Below are positions 1 through 12,947 of a stretch of DNA of 64,000 nt, in pieces (position 1 is the stretch's first letter; the number at the start of each line of letters is the position of its first letter). The stretch is from Pomphorhynchus laevis (Eukaryota; Acanthocephala; Palaeacanthocephala; Echinorhynchida; Pomphorhynchidae). A program made the position numbers and the translations under genes. Location of the stretch: the NCBI GenBank assembly GCA_012934845.2, contig WNNJ02002767.1, forward strand, positions 1 to 64,000, written 5' to 3'. The notes below the pieces were generated by a model. That model was not told the DNA's origin. It did no database searches and saw only the letters and a program-made list of their open reading frames with translations.

Positions 1-660
1 ATATATTAATATTCAGAAAATTTTCAACGGTAAAAATGAAGGCCCAGGTATATCAACTTTAAATTAGGAAACAAACTTTACTAATGCTTAGTAGAAATAG
101 GTTTTCAAATCGAAGGTATCATATTTTTCTACAAGCGCTGATTTAATTTTAAATGAGAAATGATTCCAATTAAATTTGCATAATGTAAAACAAAGTATTT
201 CATTAAATCTAATTGCTAATAAAAGCAGACAACATTAAAAGAACCGAAACGTGAAATGTAGGTATTTGATCAGTAGCTGATGAGGTCCACAAATACTGAA
301 ATGTAGCGCACTGTTGTTGGCTTATAAATAGGATTGAAGGAGTGTGCAGAATAAAAAATAGTCATCAAAATTTCAATGGTAAAAATGACTGAACAGTATA
401 TATTTTATACTCTCTTCATGACTGCACAGGTATATTAATTTAAAATAAACGTATTATATTTTATTCGCTCTTCACGGCTGTCAATAGTTTTTAAACAATA
501 TTAATTGAAAGGAATAAAATAGAATCAAAGTTCAAGTACAATTGTAGTGTAATGTTGTTGGCTTGTAGATAGGATTAAAGTAGCTTGCAGAATAAAAATA
601 GTCATCAAAATTTCAAGAGTAGCAATGATTGCACAGGTATATCAACTATAAATTAGCTCA
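1..660 (+). repeat. Dispersed repeat family R1, degenerate copies
   Basis: Three imperfect copies share the block GTTGGCTT-TA-ATAGGATT, then TGCAGAATAAAA, then ATAGTCATCAAAATTTCAA, near 1-75, 230-440 and 490-650. The same family recurs in reverse complement at 42165-42500. No reading frame is conserved between copies, so this looks like a non-coding dispersed repeat. The family is not one I recognise. Confidence 0.6.
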
Positions 661-2400
661 CAAGCTAGTTTAATAATAGTAATCATTAAGAAAAATTAGT
701 AGTTTTTCAAATTAAAGGTCGCACCTTTCTATATTTTTATTTTTATAAAAATATAGTAAAATATAATGAAAAGATAATAATAATGAAAAGATACCGATTC
801 TTCAGGTATCTTTTCATCAAATCGTAGAACATTTGCAACCTGTCTAAAAGTTATGTTGTTTCTTAAATTTTCCAATAAAATCATTCGAACATCGAAATTT
901 TGTATTTCATTTTTACTGAAAACTTAAAATTTTTCAGTAAATACTTATCCTTAACTACCAAACATTTTTGATTAATGTATCTAACTCAGTTTATACATTG
1001 GTTTTCAATTTCTTTATATGGAGTACACCTTGTAGCTCTTGCCAATTGGATCCTGATTTGAGGTCTTCGAATAAGACAAAGCCAAAGTTTTGACGAATTT
1101 ATGACCGGCGTTACATATAGGAAGACTCATTAGGTTGGGTCTCCACTGGCAAAATTGCTCAAATATTTTGTTTATCATCCGTTTAACAAGCGTTGGTCTT
1201 TGCACAATAACCGAATTGTCCTCAAGTCGTGTGTTACTCGCCTCAATTGTCGCCACCTGAGGGTGATTTCCACAATTCGCAGCTTTTCAGTAAAACTGAA
1301 AAGCTGCGAATTATTGTCTTTTGTCGTTTTATAAGTTTTTATTTTTAGTTTATCCAAGAACTTAACAACTTGAGTATAATAGAATTCTTAGCTGCTAATA
1401 CGGTTTTACTCGATCCATCTCCATTTTTAGATTCGTAATCTTTGATTAAATCGAGTTTGAAAAATTAAAATTAAAAATTAAAATTTACAAAAGCCTCGAA
1501 AATAAGACAGTCCTATTTTCGAAAATGGGAGTGTCTTACGCTCGAGTGAATTCAGTAGTCCATTAATTATACTTAAAGTAGTATAGAATTTTAATAAGTG
1601 CCAAATATTTTATTGGTCCTAGCGTTGATGACTATTTTTTTAAAATAGTCATCAACGTTTCAATTGAAACAATTTAAAGTAATAACTAGTGTGGAGTAGT
1701 TGATACACTAACTGCCAAAATGCTGTTGGCCATAAAACTTTCTTTCGACGGTACCCTTCGTTATTTGAATTCAGTGATACTGCCTATTAATTTTAATAAT
1801 CATTTTGGCCAATTTTGTATGCAACTTCACTATGTACTACCATACAAGTGATATGATAGATAAATTAAACTTGCGTATCGCCAAAATGCTTATGTTCAGA
1901 GTTATTTCAATTTCATGCTACTGCCTAATATGTATTTGCACTATTAGACAAATGTAGCTGAATTGGCGTGACCCCAAAATGCTTAAATACAAAAATCATT
2001 TATTTTTAACTTTTTAATCATTTGCTTAAATGCGTTAGCTTTATGTTTAGTGTATTGCAAACGTACTCATATAAATATCAGCAAATTACTCACATTGATC
2101 GAAAGAGTACTCACGTTGATCGAAAAACATATAACTAGAATCCAAATATCCAACGTGTTATTTTTGATGGAAATGTTGGTTCGATATTCTAATTCATCAA
2201 CTCCTGCAGTTGCTTAGTAATTCTTATTCAGCATATACCGATTGCAAAGCCTAATTCTTATTTTTTTTAAAGAAAGAAAATTTATTATTACAAAATCGAA
2301 TTGTAAATTCATAATAATAAAGATCAAATCACAAAGCATAAATGCAAAAATAGTCTTAACAGTCAGTTAAAGAGTGCCAATTAAAGACAGAAAACACAAT
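661..2400. other. AT-rich stretch without a recognisable gene
   Basis: I see no gene. Two near-perfect fold-backs lie here: 17-bp arms at 1274-1290 and 1296-1312 with a 5-base loop, and 16-bp arms at 1623-1638 and 1642-1657 with a 3-base loop. Between about 1710 and 1990 the string CCAAAATGCT occurs three times in a loosely repeating context. Short open frames near 1014-1357 on the minus strand span the first hairpin and look accidental. Confidence 0.5.
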
Positions 2401-5400
2401 TTCAATTCATTTGTTTCTTGCAGTCTTCCCTTTCTTCATGGCCTTAAATACAGGGGGATCAGAGCCCCAACCGATCCAACACGCCACCCTCCGAGTAAAC
2501 CACCCGGGGTCTTTTATCCCCCCTCCCCGAAAAATCCAATCAGCGCGGAATATGCTGGGTAAACGAGAAACGAGGAGCTTAAGAAACCTTAGCCTTTGCG
2601 TTGGGGACGTCCTCTCGAAAAGAAGACTAATCCGAGATAGCCCAGGTGCCCCAAAGGCTCACCTGGGTTTTCTATTTCAACGACAGATGCTGAGCCCGTT
2701 TCTGTGTCCACCTAGCTTTCTTCAGGATACGTTTAAGTCTATCCAGTTCAGCTTTCGCCGACCAGTTCACCGTAACGATGAACCCCAGGTATTTTACTCG
2801 ACTTGTGAAGGTGAAGAGTAGTTCAGAGGCAAATATGGAGGATAGTGTAGCGAGTGCTAATCTCTTAAGATTTTGCTTTGTCACAGGGGCGCCATGAAAG
2901 ACGACCACCTGCGATTTAGCTGAGTTTAAAATAAGGTTGGATTTGGGTAGCTGGTCTTTTAATCTTAAAAATAAACGGCTGATGTCAGAAACTACGTTTT
3001 TGCACCTGTGTCCAGAAAACAGGGCTGTGGTGTCATCAGCATACACTACAAGACGTTGTTCGCGTTTAAATATTTTGGATAGGTTAATGGAGGCAGCAAG
3101 ATACAAGATAGGAGAAAGTGGGGAACTTTGAGGCACATCCGTAATAGGGAAGAACTGACGTGTATCAGGGTCGTCTTCATAGTAAAAACGCTTGGTGTAC
3201 AGCAGAATCTCCACCCTGTTCACAATTCTCGGAGGCAACACAAGGGACCTGAGATAAGTGATCACAAAGGAAATGGAGATGCCGTCAAATGCAGCAGAAA
3301 AGTCAAGAAAAACAGCCACAACTAAACGATGGCTATTCTCCCGATAAAACTGTTCCACTTCATCTACTGCTGAATGGACCGAGCGACCTTTAACGAACCC
3401 ATGAAAACCTGGAGGGATCAATTTACGCCTACTCAGATGGTCGCGGATTTTACGCGCAAGCGCTTATTCGTAAATAGATACGAGGGCATTTTGAATCGAA
3501 ATTGGTCGCAGATCTTTAGGGCATGTGCATGATTTTTTCTTAGGAATAAAAACACGCTTACTAATATTGATGCCTGCTGCATCGGATTGGGAGGCTAAAA
3601 GCATTGTGACGGCCACCTCTCTTCTCTGATCAGCTGTCAAAAGCTGACAGACTTGAGAAGATAGTGGAGCGACAGATTTGTCCTGAAGTTACAACAAGGC
3701 GGTATTGGTTGAGGTGATCGAGTGGCTCCATAGTTGTGTAGGGCTAGTGACTCCTCCAAAACTTTATCAATGGTGACATTCCCTATCCAACTTAATGCTC
3801 TATTCTTCCAGTAAACAAACTTCTCCTTCTTGAAAATCTTCCAAAAGAAAGACTGAGAAGGATTAAGACGAGCAATACTCGTCCTATCACTACTCAGCTG
3901 GAACATATATCTAGTGCCCAGTATTCATTCAAGAGAGCTTGTATGGCGGAAACAGAGAGATTAGGGAGGTTAAGCAGTTTCGCTAGGACCTTGAGTTTCG
4001 TCGTAGTGGGATTGTATATACGACCTTTATATGTAGTCGATAAAATCTCGGTAGCTTGCGAAAAGCGGTGGGTATTAAATTAGGTAAGACTCATTTCCTA
4101 TTCGGGGAAAAAATTGGATAGTCGCCTGAGAGAGGGTCACACTGACCGGATCAAAGTGAAACCTCATTCTACGCAACATATCTTCCTCAATCCTCCAACG
4201 AATTATATCATGAGAGGTGGACAATTGCTGGCGCGACTGCTCCGTGCAGAGGGGTTTTAACAACCACCTCGAGTGAAGCAGTAAAATGTCGAGGATAGAA
4301 TTTGTAGATGTGCAATGAAAGGTTGAGGACGGTGGTTTATGAGATAAGATAACCGTTCCTAGCTCTGCGAAGTGCTGCGTTGATCCAACGACCTGTTCTG
4401 TCGTTAAAGTCCCAAAGTATCATGTCATAGCCGCTATCAATAATACCATCCAGGAAGTCACGGTTCTTGTGAATCACCCCTGGACGGATGTAGACATTGG
4501 CTAGACTGAGGCGTTTACCGTTCTTACAGAGTGAAACTACCAAACAAGACATGGCTGAACACGAGTAGTTAAATAGGAGGAAGGACCTTAAGGAGCACTT
4601 AATTAAGGTCAAGAGTCCTTGAGAAGAAGATGAGTGAGGTGGGGTTATGTACGGAGTATAGTGGGCACTGATATGCTTTGGGATAAATCGAGTAATGTCC
4701 TGTGTGAGACGAATATACCGCGTCTCCAGAAGGACTATAACATCTGCATCTCTACCAGATAATAGTCTAAGAGCATAAGCACCTCCCGAATTCCACTTAA
4801 GGATATTCTGTGAAACAGGCTAACGACTACTCTGCATTGTGATGGATTAGTTGGATTGGAGGATTGTTTACCTAGACAGAGCTATTTGCAGGAAGGTTGC
4901 CCCCCCCGCTACTAACTCAATCCAGAGTCGGTATTTGTCCCTGGGCAATATCTTCATTTTCCCTGCACTGCTTGCCCTTGCTTTTAATCATCTTTCCCAT
5001 CTTGATAGGGGGACTGTATGGGCCGAAGCCCCCTATTTTTAGATTCAAGCAGTGCTGTTGCGGCCGGAACGAAAGGATCGGGCCCAACCGCCCCCAAGGC
5101 CATCAGAATAAGATTTTGCATATTTCTGTAAGAGACTTCATTCTTAACTTCGATTAGCTTGATGATGTCTGCATCATCCATTATGCGATGATGTCTGAGC
5201 AAATGAAGCAGGTGACTTTGATGGTTTCTGATAGAGTTTTATGTAATCTTTAAAGACAGGGCATTTCCTGCCCCAGGCAGGATGGCACCTCCCCCCACAG
5301 TTAGAGCCGGACGGGGGGGGGGTACAACGCTCGTTTGACATTAGGGCCGGGCAAGCAGCCAATTCACAAACCCCACAGGTGGGAGTCCCACTCCAGTTGG

Positions 5401-6110
5401 AGGCCCAATACCCCCATTTGTGACAACGACTGCGGTAGGGGAAGGTGAATTCATCACTTTCAATCAGTTGGAACTTGATATTTAGACCCATAATGGGGTT
5501 GTTATTTGATTTATCGAGTATCGCAGCCCAATCTAATGGAGCAGAGCAAAATCCGACGGGGATACGTTCCCTGCTCCGTCCTTTAAGAAGCCGAAAGTTG
5601 TTGACATTGAAAGATTCACAGAGAGATTCTATGTCTCCTTCTTCCAGCCAGCACGGCAAATTAGTGACTTTCAAAGTCGAAAGTATTGGTTTTTCGATTA
5701 ATTCGCCGAATTTAGCCAAATATGCTTGAAAAACACAGTGTGCTCCTTTGCCAGTTCCGCCGTGGCAAAGAAGATCTTGATATCGGCTGGGTGGAACTTT
5801 ACTGTATTGAAAATTATCCTCGTGGGATATTCAGAACAAAACTTTTTTAGAAAAGTGTCAAATAGTTTTTGACGTGGTAGAGGAAGTTTTGGTTTTATTA
5901 TTAATAAATTCTTCTGTTTTGGTATGGGAGGAAGCATCTCCCCATCACCAGGAGTCAGCAAAACATCACTGACCTTGTTCGTTGTTCGATGTGTAGAGGA
6001 ACTTACGAGAAAATCATCTTTTTTCGCATGAATTGCACTGTTATTTGTTCCAAAAACTGAAATTTTTGAACGCTCCGACATGTTCATAATTTTTTTAGGT
6101 AATTGAATGA
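2400..6110 (-). mobile_element. LINE family A, copy 1 (gag-like ORF1, endonuclease, reverse transcriptase)
   Basis: A nearly full-length non-LTR retrotransposon read on the minus strand. ORF1 starts at 6087 and runs in two overlapping frames to about 4984. It carries a cysteine-rich block near 5250-5400 ending in HPAWGRKCPVFK, like the zinc knuckles of jockey-type gag proteins. An apurinic-endonuclease-like region follows, about 4830-4070. It has recognisable pieces such as the WDFNDRTGRW block (equivalent of GDFN) near 4380-4420. The reverse transcriptase is best preserved at 2672-3421, with FLDFSAAFD (motif A) and YADDT (the catalytic aspartates). ORF2 is broken into several frames, so the copy is dead. 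The order gag, endonuclease, RT fits the jockey/CR1/I group; I cannot place the clade more finely. Confidence 0.85.
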
Positions 6111-6235
6111 ATAATCGTTGAACAATTTTAAGATAATTTTGATAATTTAAGATAAACGTTTAACAAATTTAAGATAATTTTGATAATTTAAGATAAACGT
6201 TGAACAAATTTAAGATAATTTTGAATATATTGAAT
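6111..6235 (-). repeat. About 45-bp tandem repeats at the 5' end of LINE-A copy 1
   Basis: Three consecutive copies of an AT-rich unit containing AACAA-TTTAAGATAATTTTGA, spaced about 45 bp. They sit directly upstream of the ORF1 start of LINE-A copy 1, where LINE promoters usually lie. Confidence 0.7.
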
Positions 6236-6299
6236 ATCAATGCAAATGAAATGCTTTACACGAAAGTTGCCATTTTGCCGAATCTAGTAATGTATTGCC

Positions 6300-8780
6300 T
6301 ACGCTATATCCCTCCTGGCAAAGAGTCACTCTTAAATGGTCGTTTTTGTTGCAGTTGCCATACATAAACCCCATAATACTGTAGGCGTGCGGGTAACTTA
6401 ATCCTTCGTGCGGACCTAGTCGATATCTGGTACCGAACAGTGTCTTCTCGATTATTACTATCGATTATTACTGTATTCATTCTTCTCACATCACATGGAT
6501 GCCTAGATATATGATCAACTTCAACCATCCAAGGTGTGGCGTTTCAAGTAATAGAATATTTTCCACAGTATATGACCTAGTGATTGAGGATGCTTTACGT
6601 ATACATAATCAGCGAATACTCTGGTTTTCTCTTCATGCTCTTGTTGGATTTGTCGAACAACTTCTTGATGTATTTACTTGTATGTGTACAGTAGAATATT
6701 AGAAGTTATCCGAATCTTTTCCAATAAACGAAGACAATTGTACTAAATGTTGCGTCTATCGGATAAATATTATCACGCGTGGACGGCCGCTTTATTGTGC
6801 GGTGGGATCTTTCATAAATTCCGTTTCTTCGTGGTTGATATGCTGCTCGATACCTGAAAAGTACATTCAATTTTTGGCAACACATCTTAAGCAAATTCGA
6901 CCAAAACGAGTTGACGCTATCAGCGATTAAGGCAAGTAGAGGTTCGCGCTCGCAAAATATTTTATCTTCACATATAATTTGTAGGGTTTAGCCGAATTTG
7001 CGGCCGTATCGCAAAGCGATTCGGACCAATCTAATAGAGTGAGAAAAAGTCGTTGACAAAATGTATTGTTTCAATCGCTAAGCGTTCTCAATTGTTGATG
7101 AATCTAATATTGCCTGTGGATAATCGAAAGGGTGCCGGATCGATCGTCCTAGATGGAATGCATCGCTTTGTACATTGTTCTATTTCATCACGCCAAACGT
7201 TTTCCACTATTCTAGATAAGCTTAGGTTCCGGTCGTCTCCAAATGATGCGGTGAGGGTAATTTATCTACGAATTTCGAGCTTACTAAATTTATCCTCAGT
7301 CATGATGGCATTTTGCAGCATTTTTTATTGGTTAACTTTGTCGAAAGACAACCTGTGGAATCTTATTGGGAATTCAAGAGCTGACCGTAGTCCAAATCCA
7401 AGTCTAGTTAAATAACAGCATTGATTCACATACCTCACAATTTGATATTTCAAAAGTCTGGCTGAACGCTTATCCTCAAGTATGACGATTTCAAATAGAT
7501 AATCTCCTTCCCTCCACACGTTTTGGCCAATCTTACAAAGTTTCATTACGTACCTACACATTCATGCCTGTAGCAGATTCAACATATTCGTTCAATTCTC
7601 GAGTTCATCACCGGTATGACTTTATTCTTATGCTCTTGTATCACAGCTGCTAGCGGAATTATTCCGCAAGTGGAAGGTTATCGTCATCATAAAATTCCTT
7701 CTATAATACATCATAGTATATCCTCGTTTAATTAACTTCCAACGCCCTCCACAAAAGCCGTTGTAAAGAGAAATACTATTAATTAATTCCGCATATGTTA
7801 ATTTCCACTTCCTTGCTACTTCCCATCCCATGGTCAGTAATGATTTTGAATTGGCAATGCTAGAAATTTTAGTTATGCTCGCCTTTACTATCTATGCCAT
7901 TACGTTAGAAAAAAGCAAATTTTACCATTACGAATCGTAACATTACCGAGTTGTGCTTCATCATTGATTCCACGGATAAAATCAATCCAGCTTAATAGCT
8001 GATAACTAATTATAGCGTTTACCAGGATATTTTTTATCGTATGCTTGGGCACGAATAATTGTCGACTCTGTACAATGAGCCATCCATCCCACAAAGTATG
8101 AAATATAAGAATTTGGTTTATAATAGTAATCTACTAAGGATCTATCATCGATCGATGTTGTGCAGCCCGTGTCAATAAGTGCATTCCCGCTTCTGCCCTC
8201 AATTACAAATAGAATTGTTTGAAGTTGAGAAGTCATTAGGGCAAAGATACATCCCCGACATAATCGTCCAAATCTTCATAACAATTTGGAACAAAATGAC
8301 CCTTTTTCCAACATCGGAAACACGTGATACGTTTCACTCAGCGCTTGCGTTTTATAGCTAACGTTTATATCGTTGACTTTTCTTATACATATTTGATTGA
8401 ATGCAACTAAATCGTGTGAACAACCACACTTCCTTTGAAGTTCCGGATTCTATGATTGATCTTGCACGACCTAAATGTGAAGCTATATTGCACATTTTGA
8501 TACTATATATTGCCCGTAGGTCCTTGTTTACATCCGATGGCAATGATATCACGATTGCACGCCTTAGTCACTGATCGCTTTTTACACGGGCATTTCTAGT
8601 AAGTCGTCGAAGTTCGTGGACAAATACATCAAATGGTTCACCATTCCATCTTATTTCAGCAAGTTTCTGATATGTCATAAAAATGTTTTCTCCGAATATA
8701 ACGTGTACATTCTTATTTAGCAATACTGAATCTTTCTGTTCTTCTATCGGGCTTTGCATCTACACTAAGTTATGGGCAAA
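6300..8780 (-). mobile_element. Degraded LTR retrotransposon fossil (probably Ty3/Gypsy-like)
   Basis: Read on the minus strand, recognisable scraps appear in the order expected for this class. A gag-like segment lies near 8570-8760. A CCHC zinc knuckle (CFRCWKKGHFVPNC) is at about 8281-8322. An aspartic-protease motif (ALIDTGCTTS) is near 8180. Integrase-like sequence (NGIYERSHRTIKR) is at 6706-6894 with a likely integrase tail at 6304-6528. No flanking long terminal repeats were found and the reverse transcriptase is not clearly legible. The copy is broken many times and looks old. The gag-PR-(RT)-IN order supports Ty3/Gypsy over BEL; this placement is inference. Confidence 0.65.
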
Positions 8781-9017
8781 ACTATTTTTAGTAGATCCCC
8801 CTATTTTTTACTAAACAATAAAATATGCCTAAAATTAATTGGTTAGTGTGAATGTGTGAAGCATTTCTAGGATCAGTTCTTTTTTAGTTAGAATCCATCT
8901 TTCTATATGTTTTAACATAAATTGGAAAATTATTAAACCAAAATAAAAATTACTATCTCGAGCCAGGGGAACGCCTGGCGCGAGAGTGACCAGGATTTCC
9001 ATTGCATTTTTTGAAAT

Positions 9018-9725
9018 GATGACTATTATTTTGACAGAACAGGTGCACCTCACCAACTGTCGAATAGACGAGCGACCTTTGACAAACCCATGGAAACTTG
9101 GTGGGATTAAGTTACGCCTACTTAGATGGTCGCGGATTTTACGCGCAAGCGTTTTTTGTTTATGGAGATAAAGGAATTTTGTATCGAAATAGGGCGCAGA
9201 TCTTTAGGGAATGAGACAACCTTTTTCTTTGCTAAAAATATTCGGCGGCTAATATTAATGCCGGCCACATCGGATGGTGAGGCTGACAGCAAAGTGATGG
9301 CAACTTCTCCTCTCTGATCAACTGTGAAAAGCCAGACACGATAAGAGAGTGGCGCACGGGATCTTGCGGTGCCCGGAAGTGGACCCCCATGCGTGCAGGA
9401 TATCGGATACCGATAATCTCTACTTTTGAAGTCACCCCAAGGCATGATTAATTGAGGAGATTTAGCGGCTCCATAATTGTGTAGGGTTAGTGACTTATCC
9501 TAAACTTTGTCAAGGCCTATGTTGCTAATTCAGCCAGATACCCTTTCTTTCTAGCATATAACTTATCCTTCTTGAATGTATTCTAAAAGAAAGACTGAGA
9601 AGGATTAAGACGAGCAATGTTCGCCCTATCTCTACTAGGCTGGAACCTATATGTATATAGAGCTCCGGTATTCTTTCGAGAGGGCGATCACTAATCACGC
9701 AATCACCCAATCTGTGAGTTACCGT
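9018..9725 (-). mobile_element. LINE family A, copy 2 (short RT fragment)
   Basis: The sequence closely follows LINE-A copy 1 around 3370-3900 (fingers part of the reverse transcriptase and the segment before it), on the same strand. It is truncated on both sides and its frame is broken. It is flanked by a 24-bp direct repeat, 8994-9017 and 9726-9749, matching at 23 of 24 positions, which could be its target-site duplication. Confidence 0.75.
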
Positions 9726-9749
9726 GATTTCCATTGCATTTCTTGAAAT

Positions 9750-10435
9750 ATGGCGAAACGGATTTTGAACTAGTGATTGTGTAATGTACCGGACCTTTTA
9801 GATATCACTAGACCAATTTTATTTCCAGATATGCCATTTTGTACCAAAATCAATTTACACTAAATATACCATAAATCTGAAGACTCAATTTATACAATGG
9901 CTAGCCCAATTATACAATGTGAACTTAAATATTATAGTAAAACGACATGTCTAACATGATTTGTGTATTTTTGCATAATTTTTAGATAAAATTGTCAATA
10001 TCATCAAAATAATATATTAAAAAATAAAATATTACTTTTATATCGTAAAAGTAATACGTTAAATAATATGAGTGTATCGATCGATTCTAAAACATCTATA
10101 TCTCAAGAAGTTTTAGGAAAAAGTTTAAAATACACATGAGATATTAATCATGGTTGAGCCCATTTATATCTGCATTCCGATAATTGGTTACAAAGTAATT
10201 CCGAATGAGCAAACGGATATAATGTTTCTCGAAGTTAAAAAACTTATAATGAAAAAGACTTTGGTATGAACTGCTTGAAAGTGCTTGAACCTTTTCCATT
10301 AAAAACAGCTGCACAATCAAAATGTTTCTGGACAATCAAAATTTTCTAACATATCTAATTTCGTTTATTTATAAAACTATATTATAACAAATTTAACATA
10401 AAATTTAAATCAACGTTATGTATAGAAATCGTCAA
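9750..10435. other. AT-rich stretch, nothing recognised
   Basis: Very AT-rich with only short accidental open frames; I see no gene or repeat that I can support. Confidence 0.4.
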
Positions 10436-10735
10436 AGAAGGTTGTTGCCTAGGGAGGGATCTCCAGCTGACTCCAAAAAGTATATCACATTCCCTCGTTG
10501 CACGGCTGCGCTGATTCTTTCCATGATTAAGCTAAATGCGCGTTTATCTCCGGTTGTCCGCCTGACCTAGAACCAAGCTGCCTCAAAAACGAAGATGCGC
10601 TGAGGCCGACCTCGCATAGTGTTTCGATCGCGATGGGGACGAACAAATATTGTCGATCATCGAAGCAGCTGTATTTGGTTCGTTTGAGCTGCTTTGCGTG
10701 GGCTGCAACAGCGCTAGCATAAGATACAGATCTAG
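10436..10735 (-). mobile_element. C-terminal fragment of a retroelement reverse-transcriptase protein
   Basis: A GC-rich island in AT-rich surroundings. Read on the minus strand it gives blocks such as LFVPIAIETLCEVG, SSFLRQLG and MERISAAVQRGNV in two frames. These resemble the extreme C-terminus of a family of invertebrate RT proteins that I also see in pieces at 46545-48050. The identification is from memory of conserved blocks and the fragment is frameshifted. Confidence 0.5.
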
Positions 10736-10968
10736 TTGATCTGATAGTAATTTTCTACAGAAGTATCATACAAAAAGTATATTCTGAATTCGCATAATTT
10801 TTTTAACAAATCTAATTGATCTGATAGTAATTTTCAATAGAAAATATATTCTGAATGCGTTAGGTGCATGGTGTCAAGTCACTAAAGACCATGGGAAAAT
10901 TTAAAAACATCCTTGCTTAAAAATCTCACAAAAGATTGATGACAGATCTAATTGATCTGATAGTGTAC
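10728..10968. repeat. Short direct repeats around ATCTAATTGATCTGATAG
   Basis: Three copies at about 10728, 10806 and 10943. The first two extend for some 60 bp, sharing AGTAATTTTC and TATATTCTGAAT. They separate the two retroelement scraps on either side. Confidence 0.55.
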
Positions 10969-11410
10969 AGAGAAAAGGATTGCTATTGCTGGATCTTAAC
11001 GGGGATAGATGTATTTTCTAAATATTCATTTACATATCAATTAAAATCTAAAAATTTGAGGATGTCGTAAAAAATTAGAAAGTACCCTTTGTTTCCCAGA
11101 CCATCCATTAAAATACAAAGTGATAAATAATTCGTTAATTAGGATTTTGCCTCTATGTTATCATTTTAATATTGAACATCTGATAGGTAGGACTCGCCAT
11201 TCACATATATGAGACCAAAGAGAAAGGATTAATCAAACGATAACTATATATATTCAAAAACATATCAAGACAGAATACTGCTCAAAGTGAACAAATATGA
11301 CCAGCTAGAATAAATCACTTACGAATTGTGCAAGACATTCTACAACAAATAAGTCGTCATCGGAAAATTATAAATACAGATGCAGACGAGGAAGATGGCT
11401 AAGTGATCTA
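10968..11410 (+). mobile_element. DDE integrase-like fossil fragment
   Basis: The + strand contains a legible block GIDVFSKYSFTYQLKSK near 10996-11050, which matches the start of retroviral-type integrase catalytic cores. A weaker integrase-like stretch follows near 11190-11270. It could come from an LTR retrotransposon, a Ginger-type transposon or a Polinton; the fragment is too short and decayed to decide. It is broken and no terminal repeats are visible. Confidence 0.5.
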
Positions 11411-11639
11411 TGATAAGTTATTATTGACCTGTGAATTTTGTTTATTGGTAATATAACCTCTAGGAAGAAGGTTTTCTTCCTCTGAGGTAAACTGAGGAAG
11501 ATTTTTTTAGAATATTATATCGTAAACAACAATTCCTACGGTGTCATTATCCTATTTGGATAGAATGAAAAGAAAATGTGTTCACATAGTTCGAAATATT
11601 ATTTTAAGGCTTATGATGATATAGTCATAGAATTGGAAT

Positions 11640-12070
11640 AATTCCAATAATTTTGTATCAAATTGTAATTTTCTGAAAATGCTAACAGAGGTTAGAGAAA
11701 TATCAAATAAAATTTTTCTTGTTTCTACATTGAAAGTTAACTTCATGAAGAATTATTGGAGCTGGATCAAAGAAAGGAGGACAATTTTATTTGATTTTTC
11801 GCAAACCTCTGTAATTGCATTAATTTTCTGAAGATGCTAACAGAGGTTGGCGAAATATCGTATAAAATTTTCTTCCTCTATTCTGATCCAGCTCCAACAT
11901 TTCTTTATTTTGATATCAAAATTATTTAATATTTCACTAACTTCTATTAGCATCTTCAGAAAATTACTTTAGAAAATTATGTAATTACAGAGGTTAGAGA
12001 AATATCAAATAAAATTTTCATTCTTTCTTCATTAAAGATAACTTAATGAAGAATTATTGGTAGTCGAAAA
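11640..12070. repeat. Short inverted and direct repeats carrying CTGAAGA-hairpin-GAAA
   Basis: At least three related copies: 11673-11704 (+), 11828-11860 (+) and 11932-11959 (-), with a further partial copy near 11990. The best copy reads CTGAAGA (11828-11834), one base, a hairpin GCTAACAGAGGTTGGC (11836-11851), then GAAA. Flanking blocks such as AATATCAAATAAAATTTT and AAGAATTATTGGAGCTGGATC also repeat in both orientations. The layout resembles the CTGANGA-stem II-GAAA core of hammerhead ribozymes, with one extra base after CTGANGA. No protein is encoded. Confidence 0.6.
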
Positions 12071-12947
12071 ATTAATTTTCGACTATTGTAATAGTCCTTT
12101 TCAAGTGTTATGTTTTGACATGAAAAAGAAAAAAATATGTATTAATACAATGAAAACGGAAGAAACCAACGATATTTCGACCATTGCAATAGTCCTTTTA
12201 AAGTGTTATGTTTTAAAAACATAACACTTGAAAATTTGTGAATAATAATTTCTTTTTCTATTCTTCTCGATGTTTAAACGCCCTGAACAATTTAAGAGTA
12301 CATCGAACGTATCATTGGACAATAACAAAAATATTTTTATAACTCAAAATAAAGCACGTTTTTTATGAAAACAAGAGAAAATATTGATATTTGCGATAAC
12401 TGTATCAGATTGTCAGTGTAAACAAAATAGGAAATTACTGTTGATTAGGTTAACTTATAAATGATTTCAAGTTGTGGGTTTAAAAACAAAAACCTTAAAC
12501 CTTATGTGAAGAGATAAGAGCAAGCAAGTTTTACATTGAAAGGGTACATCGAGTCATGTAAAAAAATTTCCTTTACAAACAAATTTTATTACAGATTAAT
12601 ACTATATTAATATATTACTATAATACTATATTACTTTAGCATACATCAAATGAAGAAGGTAACTGGAAATCGATTATCTTCTTAGCATATTAATTAAATT
12701 TAATAAGTGTTTTTGTATTTGTCGAGTTATTAAATATTGACTTAAACTAGCTAAGAACCATAATTGTAAAATCTGATGCTTTACACGTTTTAAATAATAT
12801 AAAATCAATTTTAACTCAAATGAGACAGTAAAGTATTATATAGTATTCAATGAAGAATGCCAAACTGAATACAGAAAAAATTTATTACATTTATTTGCTC
12901 ATCGTATTCATTTTCAAAGTTACAATTATATATATTGTTATTGCAAT
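12071..12947. other. AT-rich stretch with one perfect hairpin
   Basis: No gene seen. A 14-bp fold-back, AAGTGTTATGTTTT with its complement, lies at 12201-12229 with almost no loop. The same arm sequence occurs singly near 12105-12117. Confidence 0.45.

Noticed and set aside
2374-3325. Plus-strand frames over LINE-A copy 1
   Set aside because: They overlap the minus-strand reverse transcriptase and have no recognisable content.
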